34,878 bases of DNA from Bacillota bacterium (GTDB lineage: Bacteria; Bacillota_I; Bacilli_A; Erysipelotrichales; Erysipelotrichaceae). Position numbers and translations under genes: made by a program. Positions 17,333 through 26,075 of the stretch are shown in pieces. The notes beneath the pieces were generated by a model, which was not told the DNA's origin, ran no database searches, and was given only the letters and a program-made list of their open reading frames with translations. Position 1 is the first letter of the stretch; the number at the start of each line of letters is the position of its first letter. The DNA lies in NCBI GenBank assembly GCA_021847325.1, contig JAJZTY010000005.1, positions 1 through 34,878 on the forward strand, read 5' to 3'.

Positions 17333-19849
17333 ATGAGCTATACACAATCAACCATAGAAAAATTGAACGCGGATATCCGACATAACTTTCATCATATCTT
17401 TCCAATAGAGAATGAATTTAAATTAACTCATGCAGGTGTGAGTCGTTTAGTTATGTTAGATCGATATTCCCAAAAGGATCGTAGTTTAAAAACACTGGGT
17501 GTAAATGATATTGTCGTAACGATTGTTAAGGAAGATCCAAAATTCCCATCACGTGGGATTGGTTTAGTTCTTGATGTCGATTATGAACATGAGTATGTCA
17601 CGCTTAAACTTGAAGAAGAGTTTAGAGCATCATTAGAGAACGAAGTTGAAGCAAGTACTGGAATTATTACACGTCCATTTAAACAAGTGGATAAGCCATT
17701 AGAGATATTTTATGAACAAATAGCGAAACGTGTTGGTAAATCATTAGCTTCGACTGAATTATCAGAAGATTTTAGAGATCATTATGGTAAAGTGTTTGCG
17801 GAAGAATTAGCTGAAATGAATGTCATTCCTGCAGGTCGTGTTTTATATGGTGCAGGATCTCAAACTCAAGTAACGTATTTTAACTGTTTCGTTATGCCAT
17901 TTATTCATGACTCTCGTGGTGGTATTTCCAATCATCGTAAAGAAGTTATGGAGATTATGTCACGTGGGGGTGGTGTTGGGACGAATGGTTCTACACTACG
18001 TCCTAAATCAGCGCCTGCTAAAGGGGTTGGTGGTAAGTCTAGTGGTGCAGTGAGTTGGCTAAATGATATTGCGAATCTAACGCATCTTGTGGAACAAGGC
18101 GGTTCACGTCGTGGTGCACAGATGATAATGTTAGCGGATTGGCATCCAGATATTATTGAATTTATTATCTCGAAGATGCAAAATCCTAAAGTATTGAAGT
18201 GGTTAATCGAAAATTCAAAAGATGAACAAATCAAATATGAAGCAGAGAAGAAATTAAAATTCGTACCTCTCAGTCGTATTGATAAAGAAATATATGAATC
18301 ATTAGCAGACAATAAGAACGTACCAGTTCATGTATCTGATTATGCTCGTGAACAATTGGCAAATGGTGGAACCTTAAGTGTATCAAATCCTGAATTCTTA
18401 TCAGGTGCTAATATATCCGTTACATTGACTAAAGATTTCATGGATGCGGTTAAGAGTGATTCTAACTTTGATTTACGTTTCCCTGATCTTGAACATTATA
18501 ATCCTGAACAGAAGGCTACTTATGATGAACATTGGCATGAAGTAGGTGATGTTCGGGAATGGGAAGCTCTAGGTTATCCTGTTAAAACATATCGCACTAT
18601 TCGTGCACGTGATTTATGGGATTTAATTAGCTTCTGTGCAACCTATTCTGCAGAACCTGGTATCTTCTTTATCGATAATGCGAATGAAATGACCAATGCG
18701 AAAGCTTATGGACAAAAAGTTGTCGCAACAAACCCTTGTGGTGAACAACCATTAGCGCCATATTCAGTATGTAATCTAGCTGCGATAAATCTTGCGAACT
18801 TTGTGGATCGTAAGACAGGTGAAGTTTTATATGAAAAACTCAAAACGACCGTTGCGGTTACCGTTCGTATGCAAGATGATGTTATTGATGATACACCTTA
18901 CTTCCTAGAACCTAATAAGAAACAAGCTCTTGGCGAACGTCGTATTGGTTTAGGGGTTATGGGTTTACATGATTTACTTATCTGGGCTCGTAAACGTTAT
19001 GGTTCTCCTGAATCGATTGAAACAATTGATTTAGTGTTCAAGACGATTGCGGAAACTGCTTATAGTACTTCCGTAGAACTTGCTAAGGAAAAGGGTTCAT
19101 TCCCATTCTTAGAAGATCGTGAAGCATTTATTAATTCTGGATATATGAAGACATTAGATGAATCTATACGTCAAGATATTCTAAAATATGGTATTCGTAA
19201 TTCTCACTTATTAACAATCGCTCCTACTGGTTCTACTGGAACCATGGTTGGGGTTTCTACAGGTCTAGAGCCTTACTTCTCCTTCTCTTACTTTAGAAGT
19301 GGAAGACTCGGTAAGTTTATCGAAGTTAATGCGAAGATTGTGGAAGATTGGTTGGAACTCAATCCTGGGTATACTAAACAAACACTTCCTGATTACTTCG
19401 TAAGTGCTATGGAATTAACCCCAGAGGAACATGCGGATACACAATGTGCCATTCAACGTTGGATTGATTCTTCCATATCTAAAACAGTCAATGCGCCTCG
19501 TGGATTCTCTGTTCGACAAGTCCAAAAGATTTATGAACGTCTCTATGATGGTGGCGCTAAAGGTGGTACCGTTTATGTGGATGGTTCACGTGATTCTCAA
19601 GTTCTATCGTTATCCAATGATGATGAAAGCAACTGGGCTCAAATGGACATCGTTCATGACTTTGGTATTAACGTAAAAGAAAAACAAGTAGAAGAGAAGA
19701 AAACGGATTTAAGAGCTGACCGTCAAGATCGTAATATCGGTGTTGAGGTTGGGGATATCTGTCCGATCTGTTTAGAAGGTACTGTTGAAGAAATCGGTGG
19801 ATGTAATACCTGTACCAACTGTAATGCACAGTTGAAATGTGGTCTATAA
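17333..19849 (+). CDS. nrdJ: Class II (adenosylcobalamin-dependent) ribonucleotide reductase
   Basis: Reduces ribonucleotides to deoxyribonucleotides with a thiyl radical generated from adenosylcobalamin; works with or without oxygen. The ATG at 17333 is chosen because AAAGGGG lies seven bases upstream; a TTG 75 bases earlier has no Shine-Dalgarno. Of 838 residues, the first redox Cys is C185 (YFNCFV). The radical/substrate site N467-C469-E471 lies in NPCGEQPL, and the second redox Cys is C480 (VCNLAAINL). RRIGLGVMGLHDLL and APTGSTGTMVGVS are further family motifs. The C-terminus holds paired Cys (CPIC, CNTCTNC, KCGL) that form the usual re-reducing/zinc-like tail. There is no adjacent NrdEF or NrdDG. 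The gene is the natural consumer of the cofactor made by the upstream genes. Confidence 0.95.
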   Translation: MSYTQSTIEKLNADIRHNFHHIFPIENEFKLTHAGVSRLVMLDRYSQKDRSLKTLGVNDIVVTIVKEDPKFPSRGIGLVLDVDYEHEYVTLKLEEEFRASLENEVEASTGIITRPFKQVDKPLEIFYEQIAKRVGKSLASTELSEDFRDHYGKVFAEELAEMNVIPAGRVLYGAGSQTQVTYFNCFVMPFIHDSRGGISNHRKEVMEIMSRGGGVGTNGSTLRPKSAPAKGVGGKSSGAVSWLNDIANLTHLVEQGGSRRGAQMIMLADWHPDIIEFIISKMQNPKVLKWLIENSKDEQIKYEAEKKLKFVPLSRIDKEIYESLADNKNVPVHVSDYAREQLANGGTLSVSNPEFLSGANISVTLTKDFMDAVKSDSNFDLRFPDLEHYNPEQKATYDEHWHEVGDVREWEALGYPVKTYRTIRARDLWDLISFCATYSAEPGIFFIDNANEMTNAKAYGQKVVATNPCGEQPLAPYSVCNLAAINLANFVDRKTGEVLYEKLKTTVAVTVRMQDDVIDDTPYFLEPNKKQALGERRIGLGVMGLHDLLIWARKRYGSPESIETIDLVFKTIAETAYSTSVELAKEKGSFPFLEDREAFINSGYMKTLDESIRQDILKYGIRNSHLLTIAPTGSTGTMVGVSTGLEPYFSFSYFRSGRLGKFIEVNAKIVEDWLELNPGYTKQTLPDYFVSAMELTPEEHADTQCAIQRWIDSSISKTVNAPRGFSVRQVQKIYERLYDGGAKGGTVYVDGSRDSQVLSLSNDDESNWAQMDIVHDFGINVKEKQVEEKKTDLRADRQDRNIGVEVGDICPICLEGTVEEIGGCNTCTNCNAQLKCGL

Positions 19850-19852
19850 CAT

Positions 19853-19880
19853 AAAGTGTTTCGAAAGAAACACTTTTTTT
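19853..19880 (+). terminator. Strong terminator after nrdJ
   Basis: A 10-bp stem (AAAGTGTTTC / GAAACACTTT) closed by a GAAA loop is followed by four more T, three bases after the nrdJ stop. It ends the B12/RNR unit. Confidence 0.92.
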
Positions 19881-19893
19881 AACGCTAACTTAA

Positions 19894-19922
19894 TTGACTT
19901 TAAAATCAACTAACCTTAAAGT
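19894..19922 (+). promoter_or_regulatory. Promoter of the ABC exporter operon
   Basis: -35 TTGACT (19894-19899), 17-base spacer, -10 TAAAGT (19917-19922). An inverted repeat ACTTTAA...TTAAAGT (19897-19903 and 19916-19922) spans the promoter and may be an operator or coincidental. Confidence 0.5.
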
Positions 19923-19945
19923 AAGAACTAGAGATTGGAGGATTT

Positions 19946-20860
19946 ATGATACTAGAAGTAAAAGGAATTAATAAGAGCTTCTCTGGTAAACAGATCTTAC
20001 ATGATGTTTCATTCACAGTCACATCCGGTAAGGCAATGGGATTTCTTGGAAGAAATGGAGCAGGTAAAACCACTACCATACGTACTTTAATGGATGTATT
20101 CAAAGCAGATAGTGGTGAGTTTATTCTTGATGGAAAACCATTTGTGCCCACTCATTATCGTGTTGGATACCTTCCAGAAGAAAGAGGCTTATACGGTAAA
20201 GAAAAGATACTAGACCAATTGATTTATTTCGCTACCTTAAGAGGTGCTAACCATAAACAAGCTAAAGAAAGTGCAGAATATTGGATTGAAAGATTCGAAT
20301 TAACCTATGCCAAAAACCATAAGTTAGAAACTCTTTCTAAAGGTAACCAACAAAAGATTCAGATTGCACAATCCTTATTGAATGATCCTGAGATTGTGAT
20401 ATTGGATGAACCCTTTAGTGGATTAGACCCTGTTAACTCACAAATCTTAAAAGAAGTCATTGTGGAATTGATACAAAAAGGTAAATTGGTGATTTTCTCA
20501 AGTCATCAAATGAATTATGTCGAAGAATTCTGTGATGAAATTACGTTGATTGATAAAGGTAAAGTTATCTTAAGTGGTAACCTTAAACAACTTAAATCAG
20601 ATATGGGCCAAAGTCGTTTAAGACTTAAGGCAAATCATGTAAGTCAAAATGAATTGATTTCTACACTAAAAGAACATGTAAAAGATATATCCATTGATTA
20701 TGATAAGCATTCACTCATTATTGAATGTTTGAATCATAAAACTAAACAAGATTTATTAGAAGACATTGTTCGATTAAAAATAGATGTTGAATTATTCACC
20801 CATTATGAACCAAGTCTTAATGACATATTTGTGATGAAAGTAGGTGAAGAACATGCATAA
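19946..20860 (+). CDS. ABC transporter ATP-binding protein, NatA-like
   Basis: ATPase of a two-gene ABC exporter. The 304 residues carry Walker A GRNGAGKT (35-42), the ABC signature LSKGNQQ (near 130), Walker B VILDEP (151-156) with the catalytic Glu, and the switch His in FSSHQM. The C-terminal region after residue 215 (about 85 residues, with LTHYEPSLNDIFVMKVGE-like ending) is the extension found in NatA/YhaQ-type exporters. GGAGG lies five bases before the ATG. The permease gene overlaps its end. NatA/NatB of Bacillus extrudes sodium, but the family also handles other substrates, so specificity is open. Confidence 0.92.
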   Translation: MILEVKGINKSFSGKQILHDVSFTVTSGKAMGFLGRNGAGKTTTIRTLMDVFKADSGEFILDGKPFVPTHYRVGYLPEERGLYGKEKILDQLIYFATLRGANHKQAKESAEYWIERFELTYAKNHKLETLSKGNQQKIQIAQSLLNDPEIVILDEPFSGLDPVNSQILKEVIVELIQKGKLVIFSSHQMNYVEEFCDEITLIDKGKVILSGNLKQLKSDMGQSRLRLKANHVSQNELISTLKEHVKDISIDYDKHSLIIECLNHKTKQDLLEDIVRLKIDVELFTHYEPSLNDIFVMKVGEEHA

Positions 20861-22094
20861 TGTATTCAAAGTCTTAAAGTTTGAACTGATGAGTATACTA
20901 AGTAAGAAATCCGTACAAGTTACTACGCTAATTATGTGTGTTGTGGTAGTACTAGCGACAAGTATTCCTACTGTTATGAATTTCTTTGATGATAAAAGTA
21001 ATTCGGATGATGAAACCACAATCACATATGAAGATCTTGGTTTTATGTCTAAATCAAGTGAAGTATCAATTGATTCATTAACGATATACTTTGGGAATGA
21101 TTTAAATGTTTATACGGATGAATCAAAACTAAGAGAAGATGTTCAAAGTGGTGTTATCAATAATGGTTATATTATAGAAGATACTCAAACAATTCGTAGT
21201 ATCGTTCAGAATAAAGGAATGTATAGTTCTACAGACCAAATGATGATCTCTATCTTACAACGTATTCAAAGAGATAAAGCATTCACTGAATTAGGGATTG
21301 ATCCAATGGTTGTGGATACCTTATCCAATACACCTATTACCATTAATGAAGAAGTACTCGGTAAAGATGCACAGTCCAGTTTCTTAATCTCTTATATCTT
21401 GATGTTTGCGGTGTATATGTTAGTCATTATGTATGGATCGTTTGTATCTACTTCTGTTGCACGTGAAAAAGATAACCGTACGATGGAAATACTCATCACA
21501 TCCACTCAACCGAGTGCTTTGATTGTTGGTAAAGTACTTGCGAATGCGATTGGTGGATTAGCTCAGTTCTCAGTGATATTAGCTGCAGGATTTATTGGGT
21601 ATTTTATTAACCAAGCAAGCTATCCAGAGTTTATTAGTCAAATGTTGTTTACGGGATTATCCTGGGATTCTATTCTTATTTTCTTAATATTTACAGCGAT
21701 TGGATATTTATTATATCTATTCCTATATGCATCTTTAGGATCACTCGTATCTAAAGTTGAAGATGTTGGTACATCTGTTACACCGATTACATTACTGTTC
21801 ATGGTTGCGTATATTACCGCATCGATCGGAATTAATGCGCCAACAAATATATTCGTAAAAATTGGTTCATTTGTACCATTTGTCGCAATCCTAGCGATGC
21901 CGATACGTTATTTCCTAACATCTGTTCCATTCATTGAATTGCTTATATCTATGGTATTAATGATTCTAACCAGTATTGGATTAGCTTATTTATCGATTAA
22001 GATTTATCGTTTAGGATCACTCAGTTATGGAAATAAGTTAGGATTTGTGAAGGCACTTAAGTTAATCTTTGCGAAAGATAATATTGATATATAA
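20853..22094 (+). CDS. ABC exporter permease, NatB/YhaP-like
   Basis: Membrane partner of the preceding ATPase. The ATG at 20853 with AGGTG six bases upstream is preferred to a GTG at 20844; the gene overlaps the ATPase by 8 bases. Of 413 residues, the first membrane helix is at about 20-42 and is followed by a large extracellular domain (to about 175), then five helices. The ABC-2 family segment STSVAREKDNRTMEILITSTQP lies just before the membrane core. This architecture is that of NatB-type sodium/antimicrobial exporters. Function beyond export is not determinable. Confidence 0.9.
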   Translation: MHNVFKVLKFELMSILSKKSVQVTTLIMCVVVVLATSIPTVMNFFDDKSNSDDETTITYEDLGFMSKSSEVSIDSLTIYFGNDLNVYTDESKLREDVQSGVINNGYIIEDTQTIRSIVQNKGMYSSTDQMMISILQRIQRDKAFTELGIDPMVVDTLSNTPITINEEVLGKDAQSSFLISYILMFAVYMLVIMYGSFVSTSVAREKDNRTMEILITSTQPSALIVGKVLANAIGGLAQFSVILAAGFIGYFINQASYPEFISQMLFTGLSWDSILIFLIFTAIGYLLYLFLYASLGSLVSKVEDVGTSVTPITLLFMVAYITASIGINAPTNIFVKIGSFVPFVAILAMPIRYFLTSVPFIELLISMVLMILTSIGLAYLSIKIYRLGSLSYGNKLGFVKALKLIFAKDNIDI

Positions 22095-22117
22095 AAATGG
22101 AGACTTTCTCTCCATTT
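22095..22117. terminator. Bidirectional terminator between the ABC permease and the M15 peptidase genes
   Basis: A 9-bp stem AAATGGAGA / TCTCCATTT with a 5-base loop has a T-run on both strands, and it sits between two converging genes (stops at 22094 and 22120). Confidence 0.9.
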
Positions 22118-22119
22118 TT

Positions 22120-23277
22120 TTATTTTTGAATTTTAGGCAATCCACTAAAGTTATTCTCAATATAATAATTACCATTACTGCCATTCCATACTATGGATAA
22201 ATCATTGAAATGCCACCATTCTGAAGCAATAGGAATTAATCCAGAATTAGTCGCATATTTTTGAAGTTTTATAGCATATTCATTCATGTGATCAGATAAT
22301 TCTGATTCTAGCCATGCAGTTGTTGATTTTGAATCGACAGGCATTTTGAATGTTACTGCATCAACACTTAGTTCATGAATTTCTGTAGGCATATCATACT
22401 CAGTGTAGTCTGTTACAACTTTATACTCGTAATCTCCTGCCGTTCGAACTTCGATGTTATTGACTTTGCCTAAACTCATATCAACAGCCAATCCTTTTTG
22501 ATGGTTTGAAACACTTGTAGAGATAAACCATCCAATGTTCCAAGGATATGTTGTAAGGCCTTCTAAAACCTTACTGTTATCTATAGAAAGTTGTCTTAAA
22601 TTATCCACAATTCTTTTTTGGACTTCGAGAGGTCTAAAGGCTTCATAAACAATAAGAGTATTCCCTTCTTTTAATGCTAATTGTTGAGTTTGAAATATCT
22701 TTGGTGCCATCTCATATAATATAGGCACAATATACATGTCTTTATTAAACCGTTTACTATATTCTTGAGCATCATAATGAGAGAGATTTGTTACATTAGG
22801 TATATCCAAATAAGATGATTTTAGTTTAGACGAATAAGAGTTTGAAATATCATAAACAATAGACGGAATTATATCAGGTAGATTGATAAAACAATTATCA
22901 TGCAACACCCACCCTAACTCATTTTCAAAGTTAATTTGCCACCAATCTCCTTGTTCAGATAAGATAGTAAATCCATAACCTGGATTAACTCTATAAATAA
23001 TATCCGAACTTGTATTAGGTTGGGAATAGATAGTTAGTGGAGCTGACGCAAATCCACTTGATCCATTAATCGGTAATTCAAGTTTTCCACCTTCATCAAG
23101 ATAGTTAATATATACTTTTTCTTTAACTGGATTATCCACTATAATTTTCTCATTATCAAATTCATTATTTTGAAAGTAAATCTTATACACAATAAAAGAC
23201 AAAGCAAAAATAATTATTAGACTTAAAAGACCAATAATCCATTTTAATTTATTTCGCTTTAATCTTTTTCGTTTCAT
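22120..23277 (-). CDS. Membrane-anchored VanX-like M15 D-Ala-D-Ala dipeptidase with SH3-like domain
   Basis: A 385-residue extracellular zinc peptidase. The ATG at 23277, one base after the TraX stop, is preferred to a TTG at 23289. One membrane helix lies at about residues 11-34 after a very basic start (MKRKRLKRNKLK). An SH3-like domain follows at about 70-130 (TIYSQPNTSSDIIYRV, GDWWQINF, GWVLHDNC). The M15D domain shows the catalytic set R215 (YEAFRP), H259 and D266 (SNHQKGLAVDMSL), E353 and H356 (EWWHF). The distance from D266 to E353 is longer than in VanX, so an insertion lies between them. It probably trims peptidoglycan stem peptides or dipeptides outside the membrane; unlike VanX, which is cytoplasmic, it is exported, so glycopeptide resistance should not be assumed. 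Confidence 0.85.
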   Translation of the reverse strand: MKRKRLKRNKLKWIIGLLSLIIIFALSFIVYKIYFQNNEFDNEKIIVDNPVKEKVYINYLDEGGKLELPINGSSGFASAPLTIYSQPNTSSDIIYRVNPGYGFTILSEQGDWWQINFENELGWVLHDNCFINLPDIIPSIVYDISNSYSSKLKSSYLDIPNVTNLSHYDAQEYSKRFNKDMYIVPILYEMAPKIFQTQQLALKEGNTLIVYEAFRPLEVQKRIVDNLRQLSIDNSKVLEGLTTYPWNIGWFISTSVSNHQKGLAVDMSLGKVNNIEVRTAGDYEYKVVTDYTEYDMPTEIHELSVDAVTFKMPVDSKSTTAWLESELSDHMNEYAIKLQKYATNSGLIPIASEWWHFNDLSIVWNGSNGNYYIENNFSGLPKIQK

Positions 23278-23278
23278 T

Positions 23279-24016
23279 TTAGTTTCCAAATAGTTGAGAT
23301 AATGTAGTAAATTTGTCTATAAAATATAAAACTAATAAATGTAAAGGATAGAAAACATAAAAGAATAGTGATGAAAATTTTGATTTCTTTCCTAATTTCC
23401 CATTGTACATAGCAATAAATGGAATAGCAAGTACAAAAGCCATTTGGTACCAATGTGGGTATACAGAGTGATTGAATCCATAATTTACAAATGTTGGGAT
23501 TAAATGAAATATCAATCCAATAATAACAAACGAATAGATTTGGTATTTAAGATTATTGCGAAACACTCCAAACCCTACAATCCAAAGAACCGCTACATAG
23601 TTCCAGTTCGCTCTTAGAGAAAAGAAACAAGCAAGTAACAATACAATGACTTTAACAAACCTATTATACCGATCATCCTTTATCACGATTAATGCGATTA
23701 ACCCCATTGCTAGACTCCAAATCACACTAGTGGCTTGAAAGAATTCAAAACCGAATAGCAAGTTATAAGGTATATGCGACACTAGTGCGAAGAGAAGTAA
23801 TCGTGATGCATATCTGTACTTATTTGACGTATAAAAATAACCTTCAGCAATAAAATAACAAATAATTGGTGCAGATAATCGTCCTGGAACTCTTAATAAA
23901 ATTCCTAGGATTGTATCATGCGGGTAAAAAACTGCAATAAAATGGTCAAAAAACATAGCAATTATAGCAATTGTTTTTAGTTTATTTGCAGTGAGTAATT
24001 GTGGAAGTTTCATCAT
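23279..24016 (-). CDS. TraX-family membrane protein (putative acyltransferase)
   Basis: A 245-residue protein with about eight membrane helices. The ATG at 24016 with AAAGGA nine bases upstream is preferred; the longer frame (to 24067) would overlap the ATPase gene. Family marks are LKTIAIIAMFFDHF near the N-terminus, LRVPGRLSAPIICYFIAEGY in the second to third helix, and the conserved FALVSHIPYNL. TraX acetylates F-pilin in conjugative plasmids, but chromosomal homologues are common in Firmicutes and their substrate is unknown. Here it sits between a metal ATPase and a cell-wall peptidase, one base from the latter, so a modification of a surface molecule is plausible inference. No conjugation genes are near. 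Confidence 0.85.
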   Translation of the reverse strand: MMKLPQLLTANKLKTIAIIAMFFDHFIAVFYPHDTILGILLRVPGRLSAPIICYFIAEGYFYTSNKYRYASRLLLFALVSHIPYNLLFGFEFFQATSVIWSLAMGLIALIVIKDDRYNRFVKVIVLLLACFFSLRANWNYVAVLWIVGFGVFRNNLKYQIYSFVIIGLIFHLIPTFVNYGFNHSVYPHWYQMAFVLAIPFIAMYNGKLGKKSKFSSLFFYVFYPLHLLVLYFIDKFTTLSQLFGN

Positions 24017-24032
24017 TATTGAATATCCTTTG

Positions 24033-25925
24033 TCATCTAAATTTTCTATCATAGAGCAAGGCTGCATTTAATACAATTAATACAGATCCTGCATTGTGAA
24101 CAAGTGCTCCTGCAATAGGATTAAGTAAGCCAAGAACAGACATGCTTACTGCAATTACATTTATTATCATAGACATTGTAATATTAAACTTTATCGTATT
24201 TATCGTAGCCTTAGATAATCTTTTTAAATAGGAGATATTTGTTAAATCATCATTCATCAGTGCGATATCTGCAGCCTCTATCGCAATATCACTTCCCATA
24301 CTACCCATTGCGACCCCAACGTGTGCTGTTTTTAAGGCTGGCGCATCATTAACCCCATCTCCAATCATACAAACAATATGACCTTCTTTTTGAAGCAACT
24401 CTATTTTACTAACTTTTTCATCTGGTAATAAATCAGAGTACACAGAACTTATCCCAACACTTTGTGCAATATGATTTGCGGTAATCGTATTATCACCAGT
24501 TAACAATATAGTATTAGTCCCTAACTCTTTTAAATTGCGAACCATATCTAGTGCATTTAATCGAATAGTATCAGCTAATGAAATAACTCCAACACAATTA
24601 TTATTTATACCAACGAGAATTGTCGCTTTGCCCTCACTTCGATATTGTTCCAACTTATCGTAAACTATTTGTTCAATAGTAATACCTAAACTTAATAAGT
24701 ACTTTTCATTACCGCAGATTACATTATATTCATTTACTTTTGCTTGAACACCTTTTCCTGGTATCATTTCAAATTGAGTTGAACTTAAAACATCGATTCG
24801 TTGATTTCGAGCATACTCAACAATTGCTTTAGCAATCGGATGTTCACTTTTTGATTCTGCAGATGCTGTTAAGGATACTATATCTTCAATCAACACGTTG
24901 TTAAATGAAGTTATTTCATCAACGGTTAACTTCCCGTGAGTAATGGTACCAGTTTTATCAAACGCTATCGTATCTACATGTCCCATATTCTCTAAAGCAA
25001 TACCTGATTTAATGATGATACCACGCTTTGTAGATTGACCGATTGCAGCAACTATTGAAGTTGGGGTTGCTAATGATAACGCACATGGACAGAATACAAT
25101 TAACACTGTTACAGCACGATTAAGGGCACCAGTTGCATTTACTCCTAGAAATAATGCAATAAAATAAGCACTTATTGCTATTAGCAATGCAATTGGTACT
25201 AACCAAATTGCCCACTTATCTACAATTCTTTGGGTAGGAGCTTTATTATTTTCAGCTTCTTTTACTAAATTTATAAGTTTTTGCAAAGATGAATCTTGCC
25301 CAACATTGGTTGCTTCAATATCAATTGATCCAAAACAATTAACAGTTCCACAGAAAACTTTATCACCAACAGATTTATCAATAGGTAATGATTCACCTGT
25401 CACAATTGATTGGTCGACAGAAGTATTTCCATTCACAATAAGACCATCTACAGTGATAGCTTCACCTGGTAAAATTCTTATAATATCTTTAACTTTAATT
25501 TCATTAAATGGGATAATTTCTTCAACTTCTTTTCCGTGTATTACTTTAATGCGTCTTCCTTCTGTTGGAGTTAATGAGATTAAATTCTCTAACCCTTTTT
25601 TAGCACGATTGATGGTTAGATCTTCTAGGATTGCACCAATAGCCATAATAAAAGCTACTTCACCGGCAGCGAATATTTCACCAATATAGATTGATGCTAT
25701 CATTGCAATAGAAATCAGAAGCGCAGAAGATATCCATTTTTTATAAATTAATCGTGTAATTGCGAGATACAGTAAAGGGTAACCTGAAATTAATATTGTG
25801 ATCCAGGCTGGATCAAATGCTAATTTCTTTCCGCTAAGTAATAATAATAAACTTACAAGCAAACTGATTCCTGATACAATAGTCATCTTTAATCCTGAAA
25901 AATAATCACTAATATTTAATAACAT
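24033..25925 (-). CDS. P1B-type heavy-metal-transporting ATPase without N-terminal HMA domain
   Basis: An ATP-driven metal exporter of 630 residues. It has TGES (176-179) in the actuator domain, the membrane metal site C279-P-C281 (VFCPCALSLATPTS), the phosphorylated D323 in DKTGT, SEHP in the nucleotide domain and GDGVNDAP in the hinge. No CxxC heavy-metal-associated domain or His-rich stretch precedes the first helices. The last two helices carry an N-rich segment (FNITMSMIINV) and HNAGSVLIVLN, which differ from the plain copper (YN / MxxSS) and zinc/cadmium (K / DxG) patterns as I know them, so the metal is left open. A TetR gene is divergent from it and probably controls it. Confidence 0.92.
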   Translation of the reverse strand: MLLNISDYFSGLKMTIVSGISLLVSLLLLLSGKKLAFDPAWITILISGYPLLYLAITRLIYKKWISSALLISIAMIASIYIGEIFAAGEVAFIMAIGAILEDLTINRAKKGLENLISLTPTEGRRIKVIHGKEVEEIIPFNEIKVKDIIRILPGEAITVDGLIVNGNTSVDQSIVTGESLPIDKSVGDKVFCGTVNCFGSIDIEATNVGQDSSLQKLINLVKEAENNKAPTQRIVDKWAIWLVPIALLIAISAYFIALFLGVNATGALNRAVTVLIVFCPCALSLATPTSIVAAIGQSTKRGIIIKSGIALENMGHVDTIAFDKTGTITHGKLTVDEITSFNNVLIEDIVSLTASAESKSEHPIAKAIVEYARNQRIDVLSSTQFEMIPGKGVQAKVNEYNVICGNEKYLLSLGITIEQIVYDKLEQYRSEGKATILVGINNNCVGVISLADTIRLNALDMVRNLKELGTNTILLTGDNTITANHIAQSVGISSVYSDLLPDEKVSKIELLQKEGHIVCMIGDGVNDAPALKTAHVGVAMGSMGSDIAIEAADIALMNDDLTNISYLKRLSKATINTIKFNITMSMIINVIAVSMSVLGLLNPIAGALVHNAGSVLIVLNAALLYDRKFR

Positions 25926-25946
25926 AATGATTTTCTACCTATTTAT

Positions 25947-25966
25947 GATACACTCTATTCAGTATC
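25947..25966. promoter_or_regulatory. Candidate TetR operator between the ATPase and regulator genes
   Basis: The inverted repeat GATAC - 10 bases - GTATC lies 22 bases upstream of the ATPase ATG. A second CAGTAT element (26035-26040) matching its right half (25960-25965) lies 36 bases before the TetR ATG. The spacing suits a TetR dimer; assignment is by position only. Confidence 0.4.
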
Positions 25967-26075
25967 TTATATATTGTACCTTATTTATAGTATGTTTATT
26001 ATAAATTATGAAGAGTCAAAAGTATTAATATATACAGTATTGAACATTATTTAACATTTGTCTATTGGAGGATAT

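Noticed and set aside
22601-22609. DnaA-box-like TTATCCACA (also at 26990-26998) as signs of an origin
   Set aside because: Two isolated copies inside coding regions about 4.4 kb apart, with no cluster, no dnaA or dnaN gene and no AT-rich unwinding element with boxes.
23278-23289. TTG start four codons earlier for the M15 peptidase
   Set aside because: It would overlap the TraX gene and lacks a better Shine-Dalgarno; the ATG directly after the TraX stop fits translational coupling.
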